Source of the DNA: Paenibacillus_G sp049942825
Lineage (GTDB): Bacteria; Bacillota; Bacilli; Paenibacillales; NBRC-103111
Assembly (NCBI RefSeq): GCF_049942825.1
Contig: NZ_CP187970.1
Location: 4,464,001 to 4,528,000, forward strand
DNA length: 64,000 nucleotides
Direction: 5' to 3'
Part shown: positions 25,498 to 33,755 of the stretch, piece after piece
Layout: each line of letters starts with the position of its first letter
Position numbering within the stretch: the first letter of the stretch is position 1
Notes under the pieces: generated by a model
Told to the model about the DNA's origin: nothing
The model's database searches: none
What the model saw: the letters and a program-made list of their open reading frames with translations, nothing else
Made by a program: the position numbers and the translations under genes

Positions 25498-26772
25498 TTG
25501 CCTTGGTTCAGGCCCATTCTAGTAATGACCCTGTTGTTCGCTGTCCTCTTCAGTATGACCCCCGCCTTTGCCTCCGCTGAACAACCGAAGTCCCCCAAAG
25601 TGTTCGTGGATACGGAGCAGATTCCATTTGAGGTTGACCCGCTGATCGTCAGCGGCACCACCCTGGTCCAGTTCCGGCCGCTCTTCGAAGCCATGGGCAT
25701 GGAAGTGAAGTGGGAGGAAGCCAGCCGCACCGTAACCGGTTCGAAGTCGGATCTGACGATTTCGCTGCGCATTGAAGATCCCCAGGCGGTTGTAAATGGC
25801 CGGCAGGTTCAGCTCAGCGAACCCGCGCGGATCGTGGGCGGCAGTACGATGGTCCCGCTGCGGTTCATCGGCGAAGCTACAGGCGCACTAGTTCACTGGG
25901 ATGCGGTGAACAGCGAGATTACGATCGTCACGCCTGCTCTCCTGGAGAGCCTGGGCATGAGCAAGGAAGAGATGCAGAAGAAGCTGGACGAGTATGCGGC
26001 CAAGCAGGATCAGCCTCCTTCCGCGTCTTCAGACGGTGAAACGGCTGCTGCTCCCCCGGCAGAGGTGCCGAAGCCCGAAATCCCTGCGGCACCTCAGACT
26101 CCGACGGCCGGCCCCTCCAAGCCGGTGGATCTTGCGGCCCTGCAGGGGATGTACTACGGCTTCCGGGATGACTTCGGCGGCTACGAATGCGGAGGGGCCT
26201 GCTGGGACATCTACACCTTTCTCCCCGACAAACGCGTCCTGGTAGGTGTTCCTCCGCAGGGCGGTCCGGAGACGATCGACTGCACCCGGGACGGCTGCAC
26301 GACGTACACGATTGCAGACGGCAAGATGACCTTGGGCAGTGGCGAAAGCTTCAAGATTGCCTTGAAAGACGGTTACCTGACGATTCAGGATGTGACTCTG
26401 TTCCCTGTTGCTGCGGCGGCGGAGGGACTGAAGCTCGAGGGAACCTACAAAAACATCGGATACCAGGGCCTTGTCGGGATCCACGCCTTCTCTTCGTCCT
26501 GGACGGAGTACCTGACGTTCCGGTCTGACGGCACGTTCGAGAGCACCGACCTCTCGCTGTCTTCCCTGGACGTTCAGGTGAGCACCACCAATGCAGCCGG
26601 CTCAAAGAGTGACAGCGGCACGTATCAAATCAGTGGGAACACACTTGTTCTTACCTACCAGGATGGAACCGTGCTGCGCCGGCTCTTCTTTGACCATGAT
26701 GACGACGGCACAAAGGTGCTCAAGGATATCCAGATCGGCAGCAAAAATTTCTACATTCCTGACGAGCAGTAG
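25498..26772 (+). CDS. Secreted protein with copper-amine-oxidase-like N-terminal domain
   Basis: 424 residues. TTG start with AAGGAGG eight bases upstream. Signal peptide (LVMTLLFAVLFSMTPAFASA) followed by the copper amine oxidase N-terminal 'stalk' domain (~35-145), with the repeat-like motifs VQFRPLFEAMGMEVKWEE and VPLRFIGEATGALVHWD. A proline/alanine-rich linker (~170-205) leads to a beta-rich C-terminal region of two similar halves (DIYTFLPDKRVLVG; YLTFRSDGTFESTD) reminiscent of lipocalin-like sheets. In Paenibacillus the stalk domain is a common cell-wall or extracellular module without oxidase activity. The C-terminal function is not recognised. Confidence 0.8.
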   Translation: MPWFRPILVMTLLFAVLFSMTPAFASAEQPKSPKVFVDTEQIPFEVDPLIVSGTTLVQFRPLFEAMGMEVKWEEASRTVTGSKSDLTISLRIEDPQAVVNGRQVQLSEPARIVGGSTMVPLRFIGEATGALVHWDAVNSEITIVTPALLESLGMSKEEMQKKLDEYAAKQDQPPSASSDGETAAAPPAEVPKPEIPAAPQTPTAGPSKPVDLAALQGMYYGFRDDFGGYECGGACWDIYTFLPDKRVLVGVPPQGGPETIDCTRDGCTTYTIADGKMTLGSGESFKIALKDGYLTIQDVTLFPVAAAAEGLKLEGTYKNIGYQGLVGIHAFSSSWTEYLTFRSDGTFESTDLSLSSLDVQVSTTNAAGSKSDSGTYQISGNTLVLTYQDGTVLRRLFFDHDDDGTKVLKDIQIGSKNFYIPDEQ

Positions 26773-26792
26773 CTGCGCGGATAGGCAGACCC

Positions 26793-26828
26793 AAAGCGCC
26801 TTTACGGATCATTCCGTAAAGGCGCTTT
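26793..26828. terminator. Hairpin between convergent genes
   Basis: A 15-bp perfect stem AAAGCGCCTTTACGG / CCGTAAAGGCGCTTT with a six-base loop, then GATTTG on the plus strand. It serves the secreted-protein gene and perhaps mutS2 from the other side. Confidence 0.8.
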
Positions 26829-26877
26829 GATTTGTACCACATATTCCCGGGTCGATTCATGCACCCAGTCCCGGCTG

Positions 26878-28920
26878 TTACTCCCCCTGCGGCGGATGGA
26901 TAATGAACGCAGTCTCGTCATGACGTTTGCTCATGACCTTACGTTTCTTCCGCACCTCCTTGGACTCGAAGACGATGTCCATATCATAGTCGCCCTCCGG
27001 GTAGAGCTGCTTGCGCTCGATGTACAGCGACAGCCGCTTGCGGTTGATCTTCACCTTCTCCTTCTGGATCAGGATGAGCAGGTTGCCACGTTCGTCCGCC
27101 AGTTCGCACACAATCCCGGTCCGCCTCAGGGAATGGATCCAGACGCAGTCGCCGATCTCGAACTCGGCTTGGAGCTCCCGTGCCGCCTCCCTCTTCCCGC
27201 GGCGGACGGTCTGCTGCGGCTGGCGCTGTTCCGGCGCCGCGTCTGGACCCTCTGCCGCTTGCTGATCAGGACGCTTCAAGGCCTCTTTCAATGAGATGAG
27301 ACCTTCCCCGGTTGTCGCCGCCGCGGCGGATGCTCCTTCCGCTTCTCTGTCCGCAGTCCCGTACGTAATCGCCTTCGACCTGGCGATCAGGCTGGCCGGC
27401 ATGCCGAGCTGGGCGGCGATCTGGAACGCGTAGCTCCGTCCGGCCTCTCCGATGGTCAGCCGGTATAACGGACGCAGCGTCTCCACGTCGAACTCCATCC
27501 GTGCGTTCTCGAAGCCGTCCGCGGCTTCCGCATACCGTTTGATTTCGTTAAAATGCGTGGTCGCGATCACCGTCGAACCGCGGCGGTACAGCTCCTCCAG
27601 CACGGCGATCGACAGCCCGATCCCTTCCCCGGGATCCGTTCCGGCCGCCAGTTCATCCAGCAGGATCAGGGCCGACGGCCCCGCTTCGCTCAGAATCCGA
27701 ATGACATTCTTCACATGGGAGGAGAACGTGCTCAGCGACTGCTCCAGGCTCTGGCCGTCCCCGATGTCGGCAAGCACGCTGTGAAAGATGCTGAACCGGC
27801 TTCCCTCGGCCGCAGGGACCATGAGACCGGATTGGACCATCATCGTCAGCAGGCCTACCGTCTTCAAGGTGACGGTTTTGCCGCCCGTGTTCGGTCCCGT
27901 GATGATCAGCGCCCTGAAGCTCTCCCCGATAGCGAAGTCCAGCGGCACGGCCTGTGACCCAAGCAGCGGATGACGCCCCCCGATGATTCTCGTGCGGCCG
28001 CCGGTGCCGATCTCCACATGCCGTCCCCCGATCGAGAGGCCATACTTCGCCTTCGCAAAGAGAAAATCGAAATGACCGATGGTCTCCAGATTGAGCCGGA
28101 TCTCCTGCGTATGGCATTCGACGAGATCGGTCAGCTCCCCGAGCACCTTCGTCTCTTCCCTGCTCTCCTCCGCCCGGAGGGCGCTCAGCTCATAGGTGAG
28201 CGAAGCGGTCTCGGCCGGCTCGATGAACACAGTCTGCCCGCTGGCCGACTCATCCAGCACGGATCCGGCGACGAGCTTGCGGTGCTCCTTCTTTACCGGG
28301 ATGACGTAGCGGTCGCCGCGCATGCTGATCACCTGTTCCTGCAAATAGCTGCGATAGCGCTGCATGGTGCTCTCCAGCTTCTTTTTCAGTCGTTCTTCCG
28401 CGATCACCATCTTCTTGCGCACTTTGGCCAGCTCCGGACTCGCCCCATCATCGATGGCGCCGTGCCGGATGCACCGTTCGATCTCGAGCCGGACCTCGCT
28501 CAGCTCATACAGCGACAGCGCGTAGCTCGTTACCTGGGGGGCGATGGATTCCTTCCGGCCCATGAAGCGCTTGAGCTGGACGGTGTTCTCCAGGAACTTG
28601 ACGATCACCCCGAGCTCGCTGACCGTCAGCAGGAATCCTTTGCCGAGTCCGGCGGCGAGAGGCTCCATCCCGTCGAGCGCGGGAACCGGCACAGAGGCGC
28701 CGTGCTCGATCAACTTGACGGCTTCCGCCGATTCTTCGAGCCAGCGCTCAATCATCACCTGATCCGTAATCGGCATCAGCCCTCGGATGTGTTCCCTGCC
28801 CAAATACGATTTGGCATACTCCATCAGCCCTTCTTTCACTTTCTCATACTCTAGGCATGCGGCCATGTCCACTTTCATTTCTCTTTTCGTTTCCCTTCTC
28901 ATTTCCATGTTCTGTTTCAA
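26878..28920 (-). CDS. mutS2: MutS2-family ATPase lacking the Smr nuclease domain
   Basis: About 680 residues against ~785 for typical MutS2. The core and clamp (1-310) and ABC-type ATPase are present: Walker A ITGPNTGGKT, Walker B LILLDELAAGTDPGEG, and the ATTHF switch. A KOW-like segment follows (FEIGDCVWIHSLRRTGIV), but the protein ends in a basic tail (KKRKVMSKRHDETAF) with no Smr domain. Full MutS2 acts in recombination control and ribosome-collision rescue; the Smr-less form may be a paralogue. A TTG at 28920 with GGAGGT six bases upstream is preferred over the ATG at 28938 that overlaps that site. A leader with a strong terminator precedes it. Confidence 0.85.
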   Translation of the reverse strand: MKQNMEMRRETKREMKVDMAACLEYEKVKEGLMEYAKSYLGREHIRGLMPITDQVMIERWLEESAEAVKLIEHGASVPVPALDGMEPLAAGLGKGFLLTVSELGVIVKFLENTVQLKRFMGRKESIAPQVTSYALSLYELSEVRLEIERCIRHGAIDDGASPELAKVRKKMVIAEERLKKKLESTMQRYRSYLQEQVISMRGDRYVIPVKKEHRKLVAGSVLDESASGQTVFIEPAETASLTYELSALRAEESREETKVLGELTDLVECHTQEIRLNLETIGHFDFLFAKAKYGLSIGGRHVEIGTGGRTRIIGGRHPLLGSQAVPLDFAIGESFRALIITGPNTGGKTVTLKTVGLLTMMVQSGLMVPAAEGSRFSIFHSVLADIGDGQSLEQSLSTFSSHVKNVIRILSEAGPSALILLDELAAGTDPGEGIGLSIAVLEELYRRGSTVIATTHFNEIKRYAEAADGFENARMEFDVETLRPLYRLTIGEAGRSYAFQIAAQLGMPASLIARSKAITYGTADREAEGASAAAATTGEGLISLKEALKRPDQQAAEGPDAAPEQRQPQQTVRRGKREAARELQAEFEIGDCVWIHSLRRTGIVCELADERGNLLILIQKEKVKINRKRLSLYIERKQLYPEGDYDMDIVFESKEVRKKRKVMSKRHDETAFIIHPPQGE

Positions 28921-28970
28921 TTCGATACCTCCAGCCATTCTAATTTCATCGGATCGACCTAGTGAGATAC

Positions 28971-29014
28971 AAAAAAAGAGCAGCGTATGAACACGTCGTG
29001 TTCATACGCTGCTC
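28971..29014 (-). terminator. Strong terminator 50 bp upstream of mutS2
   Basis: 17-bp perfect stem GAGCAGCGTATGAACAC / GTGTTCATACGCTGCTC, then seven T on the minus strand. It stands between a structured leader and the mutS2 start in the same direction, so it either ends an upstream RNA or acts as an attenuator. Confidence 0.85.
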
Positions 29015-29128
29015 CCTGTTCGGAGATGATTTTTTCGCACGGAACCTCTACACCACCCGTTTGTTAGAAACGGGGATGAAGTAATTCATCAGGCACGAGT
29101 CTCGCGGCTGCCCATTGAATCTGTCCAT
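29015..29128 (-). promoter_or_regulatory. Structured leader region of mutS2 (candidate attenuator)
   Basis: The minus strand holds two compact hairpins in a row, GATGAA-ttac-TTCATC and CCCGTTT-ctaac-AAACGGG (about 29056-29092), followed by GTAGAGGTTCCGTGCG and then the terminator at 28971-29014. No open frame. It matches no riboswitch consensus I can recall. It may equally be a short stand-alone RNA. Confidence 0.35.
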
Positions 29129-29158
29129 AAAAAATACCGTACTCTAAGAGCACGGTAT
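29129..29158 (-). terminator. Terminator of the small RNA
   Basis: ATACCGTgCTCttaGAGtACGGTAT followed by six T on the minus strand, 40 bases after the closing helix of the RNA at 29198-29375. Confidence 0.82.
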
Positions 29159-29375
29159 CCTCGCAAAAAAATGCTTTTGCAGTCGATATGATCCGTTGTT
29201 CTTAACTAATTTCATGCCGCTGTAACGGCGCAGGCAAACAGAAGCACCTTATCTGAGTGCTTGCCGTCCTTACCCACGGGTACCTTCACGGATACGTATG
29301 CCCTAGCATGGACAGACGTATAGTGTCACAGGTATTTCCGCACAGCCGCATCTATGAAATTGATTAGTTAAGAAC
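29159..29375 (-). ncRNA. Structured non-coding RNA, family not identified
   Basis: The minus strand closes with a long helix: GTTCTTAACTAA-tcaa-TTTCAT at 29375-29354 pairs with ATGAAATTAGTTAAGAAC at 29215-29198, and the helix continues with GCGGCTGT/ACAGCGGC. Inside are further stems, including GGCAAGCAC...GTGC-TTGCC. No coding frame is present and an intrinsic terminator follows. The closed, ~180-nt architecture is 6S-like, but the interior looks branched rather than rod-shaped, and the RNase P and SRP cores are absent. Confidence 0.5.
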
Positions 29376-29761
29376 AACCTCGGCCATAAAAGCATCTCCA
29401 ATCCTTTTTGTACTACTGCCATCATATGCACTTGGAAATGAAATGTCAAAGCAAGGAATCGTTATACTTATTCTTTCCGTTCATGTTGTTTCTTATCCAT
29501 GGCAAGCATCGTGTGAAAAACGCCTGTCGGCGTCCTTTAAAATCAGCGTTCCGGTTCATTACGTTGGCTTAGAGGGAGAAATGAGCATTCCAGCCACTCT
29601 TGAAGTCATGTGCGATTTGAAAATAGGACATGAAGCTGTTCCAATGGGACCGCTAGGAGGCAAGCGGGACCGCTCTTCTTTAACTTGGTCTGGCAGGATC
29701 CCTCCCTCACCGCAGCCCATACGGGGACAGAGGCGCGGGGAATGCCTGACGCTTGGGTAAG
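29376..29761. other. Intergenic stretch without a supported gene
   Basis: Contains a 105-codon plus-strand frame (29443-29760) with no good ribosome site and unlike codon use; not accepted as a gene. A short stem ACGCC-gaca-GGCGT with four T on the minus strand lies near 29520-29540. The sequence GGGACCGCT occurs twice near 29645-29675. Confidence 0.5.
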
Positions 29762-30008
29762 TTCAGCTGCAGCCGCTGCATTGAGAGCTGAACCGCTATT
29801 TGCCTCAGACGGCGCGATCCGCGAACTGCCGTTCGAGTCGGAAGGCTGCGGTTCAGCCTACGCCTCCGGTGACCGATCATTTCAGCTGCATCCGCTGCAT
29901 TCGGAGCTGAAACGCTCTTTTTGCCTCTGGCAGCGCGTTCCGCGACCTCGAGCCGGAATGCTCCGATTCAGACTCCGGTTCAGCCTTCGCCTCCGGTAAC
30001 CGATCGTT
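29762..30008. repeat. Two-copy direct repeat of about 120 bp
   Basis: Copies start at 29762 and 29881 with TTCAGCTGCAKCCGCTGCATT and both end CTCCGGTRACCGATC. Each begins with a potential hairpin in which TTCAGCT pairs with AGCTGAA. Identity is high at both ends and lower in the middle. No coding role. Confidence 0.75.
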
Positions 30009-30035
30009 TCGGCAATGCGTCGGTGTGTTCGTTTT

Positions 30036-30227
30036 AAAATAGCGGAAGTGAGGTATCTTATGGAGGTATTTCCCATCATTTCCCGAAAAATAACGGAACT
30101 CAAATGCCTTATCAAGGGAAAACGGGCCTGAAAACCGTGCTCTTCCCTTCAATAGCGCATCTGAGTTCCTTTATATCTGACGGGAACATCGAAATGTGGA
30201 AATAACGCACCGTACTTCCGCTATTTT
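30036..30227. mobile_element. Fold-back (MITE-like) palindromic element
   Basis: A 192-bp unit with perfect 14-bp terminal inverted repeats (AAAATAGCGGAAGT at 30036-30049, its complement at 30214-30227). Inner inverted segments extend the pairing almost to the centre: TAACGGAACTCA / TGAGTTCCTTTA, AAGGGAA / TTCCCTT, ACGG / CCGT around about 30125-30135. No transposase is encoded. Such non-autonomous elements move with a transposase supplied elsewhere, or persist as intergenic repeats. No target-site duplication was certain. Confidence 0.7.
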
Positions 30228-30281
30228 CATAGATGCCTTGCACGCCAGCAGAATTGAGCCCTGAATAGGTATAAAATAAAT

Positions 30282-30312
30282 AAAAAACCTCCAGAATGAA
30301 CCATCCAGGAGG
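30282..30312 (-). terminator. Terminator, minus strand
   Basis: CCTCCtGGATGGTTCATTCtGGAGG followed by six T on the minus strand. It lies beyond the tRNA cluster and may catch read-through or end the small open frame at 30325-30480. Confidence 0.75.
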
Positions 30313-30324
30313 CTGCGGTCTTCA

Positions 30325-30480
30325 TCATTCATGCTTATGTATACCACCGGAAAACCGGTGGCGGTCAGTTGGATAAGAGGCTGTCTTCCCTTCTTCATTA
30401 TGTACCAATAGACCGTCCGGCGCAATCCACAAGTTCAGGATGAATTGGCTGTCTTTGGTCCGCGTCCGCGGCGGCCCGGA
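30325..30480 (-). other. Short open frame without a start codon, possible gene remnant
   Basis: 51 codons between two stops on the minus strand, reading ...KDSQFILNLWIAPDGLLVHN... and ending GGIHKHE. The residue composition looks protein-like, yet there is no ATG or GTG and no ribosome site. It sits between two terminators. Not recognised. Confidence 0.2.
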
Positions 30481-30487
30481 CTAAAAC

Positions 30488-30517
30488 AAAAAAAGCCCCG
30501 AAGCACCGGGACCTTTT
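30488..30517 (-). terminator. Terminator of the tRNA cluster
   Basis: AAAGGtCCCGg-tgct-tCGGGgCTTT followed by T on the minus strand, 18 bp after the last tRNA. Confidence 0.7.
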
Positions 30518-30534
30518 ACTGCAAATCATACCTA

Positions 30535-30617
30535 TGCGGTTGAGAGGACTCGAACCTCCACGGGCGTAAGCCCACTACCCCCTCAAGATAGCGTGTCTGC
30601 CATTCCACCACAACCGC
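30535..30617 (-). tRNA. tRNA-Leu (GAG)
   Basis: Acceptor GCGGTTG pairs with CAACCGC, discriminator A. Anticodon stem CTATC/GGTAG encloses TTGAGGG, anticodon GAG. A long variable arm and GGTTCGAGTCC T-arm are typical of class II tRNA-Leu. The CCA end is not encoded. Confidence 0.95.
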
Positions 30618-30655
30618 TCATGATGCCGCGGCACTCAGGCCGCGGGTTGGTGCAA

Positions 30656-30744
30656 CGGAGAGAGAGGGATTCGAACCCTCGAGACGCTTGTGACGCCTAC
30701 ACGATTTCCAATCGTGCTCCTTCGGCCAGCTCGGACACCTCTCC
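30656..30744 (-). tRNA. tRNA-Ser (GGA)
   Basis: Acceptor GGAGAGG/TCTCTCC with discriminator G; anticodon loop TTGGAAA in stem CACGA/TCGTG gives GGA. Long variable arm, class II. Confidence 0.95.
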
Positions 30745-30755
30745 AGAATAAATCA

Positions 30756-30829
30756 TAGCGGCAGAGGGGATCGAACCCCCGACCTTACGGGTATGAACCG
30801 TACGCTCTAGCCAGCTGAGCTATGCCGCC
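30756..30829 (-). tRNA. tRNA-Met (CAT), elongator type
   Basis: Acceptor GGCGGCA/TGCCGCT, discriminator A. Anticodon stem TACGG/CCGTA encloses TTCATAC. The sequence closely resembles Bacillus elongator tRNA-Met rather than the initiator. Confidence 0.93.
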
Positions 30830-30854
30830 ACAGGAAATATAGGGAATACATCAG

Positions 30855-30942
30855 CGGAGAGAGAGGGATTCGAACCCTCGCACCACTTGCGCAGTCTAAC
30901 CCCTTAGCAGAGGGTCCCCTTGAGCCGCTTGGGTATCTCTCC
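30855..30942 (-). tRNA. tRNA-Ser (GCT)
   Basis: Acceptor GGAGAGA/TCTCTCC, discriminator G; anticodon loop TGCTAAG in stem CCCTC/GGGG gives GCT. Long variable arm. Confidence 0.95.
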
Positions 30943-30954
30943 ATGTTAGTATGG

Positions 30955-31041
30955 CGGAGAGAGAGGGATTCGAACCCTCGAGACGCTCGCGCGCCTACAC
31001 GATTTCGAGTCGTGCTCCTTCAGCCTCTCGGACATCTCTCC
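30955..31041 (-). tRNA. tRNA-Ser (CGA)
   Basis: Acceptor GGAGAGA/TCTCTCC, discriminator G; anticodon loop CTCGAAA in stem CACGA/TCGTG gives CGA. First gene of the five-tRNA minus-strand cluster. Confidence 0.95.
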
Positions 31042-31097
31042 ATAGTACGCTGTTGGAACCTCGTGCATGCTGGCCTTCAGCCCCTCAGCGGAATTTC

Positions 31098-31126
31098 ATT
31101 ATAACCCGGCGGCCCTCCCTTGTGAA
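31098..31126 (-). promoter_or_regulatory. Sigma-A promoter of the tRNA cluster
   Basis: Minus strand TTCACA (31126-31121), 17-bp spacer, perfect TATAAT (31103-31098), about 57 bp before tRNA-Ser(CGA). Confidence 0.78.
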
Positions 31127-31209
31127 CCGCAATCTGTTTCCTCTGTTGGGCGGTTGCTTCCCTGGCTGCAACTCCCTCTTCCCTTCTTCATGAGTCTTTG
31201 CTAAGATGT

Positions 31210-31300
31210 ACTCGAGGCAAACAAGAAGTTCGAACCGCGTCAGGTCCGGGAGGAAGCAGCGCTAAGAGCAGACGGTTGTGCCTCTTTTCATTACATAGCA
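31210..31300 (+). ncRNA. ffs: Signal recognition particle RNA (4.5S type)
   Basis: The conserved domain IV core GTCAGGTCCGGGAGGAAGC lies at 31239-31257, with GGGA tetraloop and GCAGC partner strand binding Ffh. Outer strands GAGGCA (31214-31219) and TGCCTC (31279-31284) close the hairpin. A terminator follows at 31314. I found no Alu domain upstream, so this looks like the short 4.5S form rather than the ~270-nt Bacillus scRNA. A TAAGAT -10-like sequence lies at 31202-31207. Confidence 0.88.
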
Positions 31301-31313
31301 GCCGTTCCAAGCG

Positions 31314-31338
31314 GAGAGCCCATTGCGGGCTCTCTTTT
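31314..31338 (+). terminator. Terminator of the SRP RNA gene
   Basis: GAGAGCCC-attgc-GGGCTCTC followed by five T on the plus strand. Confidence 0.9.
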
Positions 31339-31396
31339 TGTTTGCGTCACAGTCACATTCAAATGAATGGGCAGGAATCCTCCACGCCACAATAAA

Positions 31397-31421
31397 GAAA
31401 AGGCCGCCCACAGGCAGCCTC
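31397..31421 (-). terminator. Terminator of the SLH-protein gene
   Basis: AGGCtGCC-tgtg-GGCgGCCT then TTTC on the minus strand, about 20 bp after the stop codon. Confidence 0.75.
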
Positions 31422-31439
31422 TCCAATACGTACAACTTC

Positions 31440-32909
31440 TTATTTTGCCGTCAATACAACGTGATCTGCCACGGCCCAGGTTCCAACCGGGACCACCTCA
31501 TAGGTGACTCCGGCCTGCAGTTTCCCGTCGTTCTGGATATCGAACACGCCGGTGTCGCCTTTGCGCGTCTGCACCCTGTACAGGGCCGTGAGGACCGTTC
31601 CGTCCGCGCCCTTCAGCTCAATGGAACGGTAGGCGAACAGCTCATCGCCCGGATCGGCCGACAGCTTTACCGCAACGACACGTTCATCTGTCTGGGATAC
31701 CGAGGCGATCTGCAGCGGCGCGATTTCCCCGGCAACGAACGCATTGTTCTCCAGCTCGAACCAATCGGAGGTTACCGTGTATTTCACACCCGGCTGCAGC
31801 GCGGTGCCTGCCGGCAGACGGAACTTCGGCTCCTGCCGGCCGTCCGTGGACTGCGTGAACCCTACATAATTCACCGTGACCGGCTGACCGCCCTCCGGTG
31901 TCAGTGTGGCCTGGCGTGTGGCCAGGGACGGGATAATCTGCATGGCCTGTCCCTGCAGCGTGTTGTCCTCTTCAAGAACGGCGGCATTTGCCCCGCGTCC
32001 GCCGGCATAGGCAGAGATCACATACCCGTAATCGATCACCCCATTCTCCCGGAACGAGTCGACTTCGAACGTATCGTTCGTCACTTGACGGGTGCTCTTC
32101 AGCCGGATCATTTCCCCGCTCGAAGCTGCCCGGAAAGTCTGCTGCCCTTTATAAGTCAGCGTATATTCAAGGTCCGGCTGCATCGTTTGCACCGGAACAA
32201 TGTAGGTCGCGAAAGATCCAGTCTTGAGTCGTGGCTGGTTGACCAGCTGGATCCCCGGCTCAAAGATGAAGTTCGCCTGCGCGGCGGCGAAGGCTTCATC
32301 GGCAAGCGTCAGCGGGCGGTCGAATGTCACCTCGAACGCGATTTTATTCAGCGCCTTAACGGAGACGATCTGCGCATGCTCCGAACGGACCGCTTTTTCT
32401 GCCGCCACGAGCAGCCGTGCCGTATCCCCCCGTGAGATATGCTGCTCCTGGCCGATCTGCAGGCCGTTCATCCAATACTGCACCGACTTCACGTCGCGCT
32501 GCAGCGCTTTGGAGATCATCACAGCGAGCTCGGATGGATCTGCAGGTTGATTCAGCAGGAATTTAGCGGCGTCATCAAGCAATTTATGCGCAATAGCTGT
32601 ATTCACATAGTCCGTGTACCAAGGCTCGGAGGACGGAGACGCCGCTTCCTGCGAAGGCTTCAGTCCCAGGGCCAGGACGATCATTTTGACGGCTTCGGCA
32701 TTCGTGACATGCCGTTCTTCCTGCATTCCACCTTCGCCTGCGCCGTGAAGCACGCCTTGGCTGACCAGTTGGGCAACCGCCTGCCGGACCGCATCGCTGC
32801 CCATCATCGTCTCCTGAGCCGCGGCGGTGGATTGGAACGAAGGCACACTTCCTCCGCCCATCCATAGGGCTATGGCCATAACGGCTGCCTTACGGTTCAT
32901 CTTCATCAT
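31440..32909 (-). CDS. Secreted S-layer-homology domain protein
   Basis: 489 residues. Signal peptide (KAAVMAIALWMGGGSVPSF, cleavage near AAAQE). Residues ~38-180 hold degenerate SLH repeats (DAVRQAVAQLVSQGVLHG; TNAEAVKMIVLALGL; SELAVMISKALQRDV), which bind pyruvylated cell-wall polymers. The remainder is beta-rich, with repeated Ig-like units of the type seen in Paenibacillus surface proteins (YTLTYKGQQTF; GVKYTVTSDWFEL; GVTYEVVPVGTW). It is 146 bp downstream of the response regulator in the same direction and may belong to its regulon. Confidence 0.85.
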   Translation of the reverse strand: MMKMNRKAAVMAIALWMGGGSVPSFQSTAAAQETMMGSDAVRQAVAQLVSQGVLHGAGEGGMQEERHVTNAEAVKMIVLALGLKPSQEAASPSSEPWYTDYVNTAIAHKLLDDAAKFLLNQPADPSELAVMISKALQRDVKSVQYWMNGLQIGQEQHISRGDTARLLVAAEKAVRSEHAQIVSVKALNKIAFEVTFDRPLTLADEAFAAAQANFIFEPGIQLVNQPRLKTGSFATYIVPVQTMQPDLEYTLTYKGQQTFRAASSGEMIRLKSTRQVTNDTFEVDSFRENGVIDYGYVISAYAGGRGANAAVLEEDNTLQGQAMQIIPSLATRQATLTPEGGQPVTVNYVGFTQSTDGRQEPKFRLPAGTALQPGVKYTVTSDWFELENNAFVAGEIAPLQIASVSQTDERVVAVKLSADPGDELFAYRSIELKGADGTVLTALYRVQTRKGDTGVFDIQNDGKLQAGVTYEVVPVGTWAVADHVVLTAK

Positions 32910-33055
32910 CCTGGTATCTTCCTCTCGGTCGGTTTATGGTTGTTTTCCTGAACAACTTCATCATAAATGACCGCGCTAAACCCCGTTCTAAGGAAGTATA
33001 AACTTTTTCTAAACAGGCTCATAACAATGTTCACAGAAATTCGAACAGCAGGGAC

Positions 33056-33751
33056 TTACACATTGAACCGGTAGCCTGCGCCCCAGACCGTCTCGATGAA
33101 CTGCGGATTGGCCGGGTCCCCTTCGATCTTCTCGCGAATTCTCGATATATGTACCGTGACCGTCGCAATCTCCCCGCTCGACTCCAGCCCCCAGATGTGC
33201 TCGAACAGCGCTTCCTTGCTGTACACCCGGTTCGGATGGGTGGCGAGGAAGAGCAGCACCTCGAACTCCTTTGTCGTCAGCGTCACTTCCCTGCCGTGCA
33301 CGTACACCCGGTGAGCCTCCGGATGAATCGACAGCTCCCGGATCTGGATCACCTCCAGCCCGGCTGCCTGCCGCCGTCCGCCCAGGAAGCGCTCATACCT
33401 CGACAAATGCGCCTTCGCCCTCGCCACCAGCTCCCCCGGACTGAAGGGCTTCGTCACGAAATCATCGGCCCCAAGTCCAAAGCCGCGGATCTTGTCGATC
33501 TCTTCGTTCTTCGCGGATACGATCAGCACGGGGATATCCAGCTTCTCACGCACCTTGCGGCAGATGCCGAAGCCATCTGTGCCGGGAAGCTGCAGGTCGA
33601 CGATGAGCAGGTCATACCCTCCGCCCAGCGCCTTCGCCAGGCCGTCATCGCCGTCGCCGGTCACGTCCACCTCAAAGTCATTCAGCTGCAGGTAATCCTT
33701 CTGAAGCTCAGCAATATACGGATCATCTTCAATGATCAGAATTTTTTTCAT
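33056..33751 (-). CDS. OmpR/PhoB-family response regulator
   Basis: 231 residues. Receiver domain (1-120) with acidic pocket ED (8-9), phosphoacceptor Asp in DLLIVDLQLPGTDG and the conserved Lys in DDFVTKPFSPGEL. The C-terminal winged helix (135-231) shows TTKEFEVLLFLATHPNRVYSK and the closing WGAGYRF. It is the partner of the histidine kinase ending four bases upstream, and binds DNA as a phosphorylated dimer. Its target is unknown. Confidence 0.93.
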   Translation of the reverse strand: MKKILIIEDDPYIAELQKDYLQLNDFEVDVTGDGDDGLAKALGGGYDLLIVDLQLPGTDGFGICRKVREKLDIPVLIVSAKNEEIDKIRGFGLGADDFVTKPFSPGELVARAKAHLSRYERFLGGRRQAAGLEVIQIRELSIHPEAHRVYVHGREVTLTTKEFEVLLFLATHPNRVYSKEALFEHIWGLESSGEIATVTVHISRIREKIEGDPANPQFIETVWGAGYRFNV

Positions 33752-33755
33752 AGGC

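Noticed and set aside
29015..29128. Lysine, SAM, preQ1 or T-box riboswitch upstream of mutS2
   Set aside because: Core consensus elements of these classes were not found; only generic hairpins are visible.
29443..29760. 105-codon plus-strand frame
   Set aside because: No ribosome site, atypical codon use and partial overlap with short repeats.
30951..31193. 80-codon plus-strand frame (begins MAEREGFEPS)
   Set aside because: It is the well-known false frame antisense to a tRNA-Ser gene.
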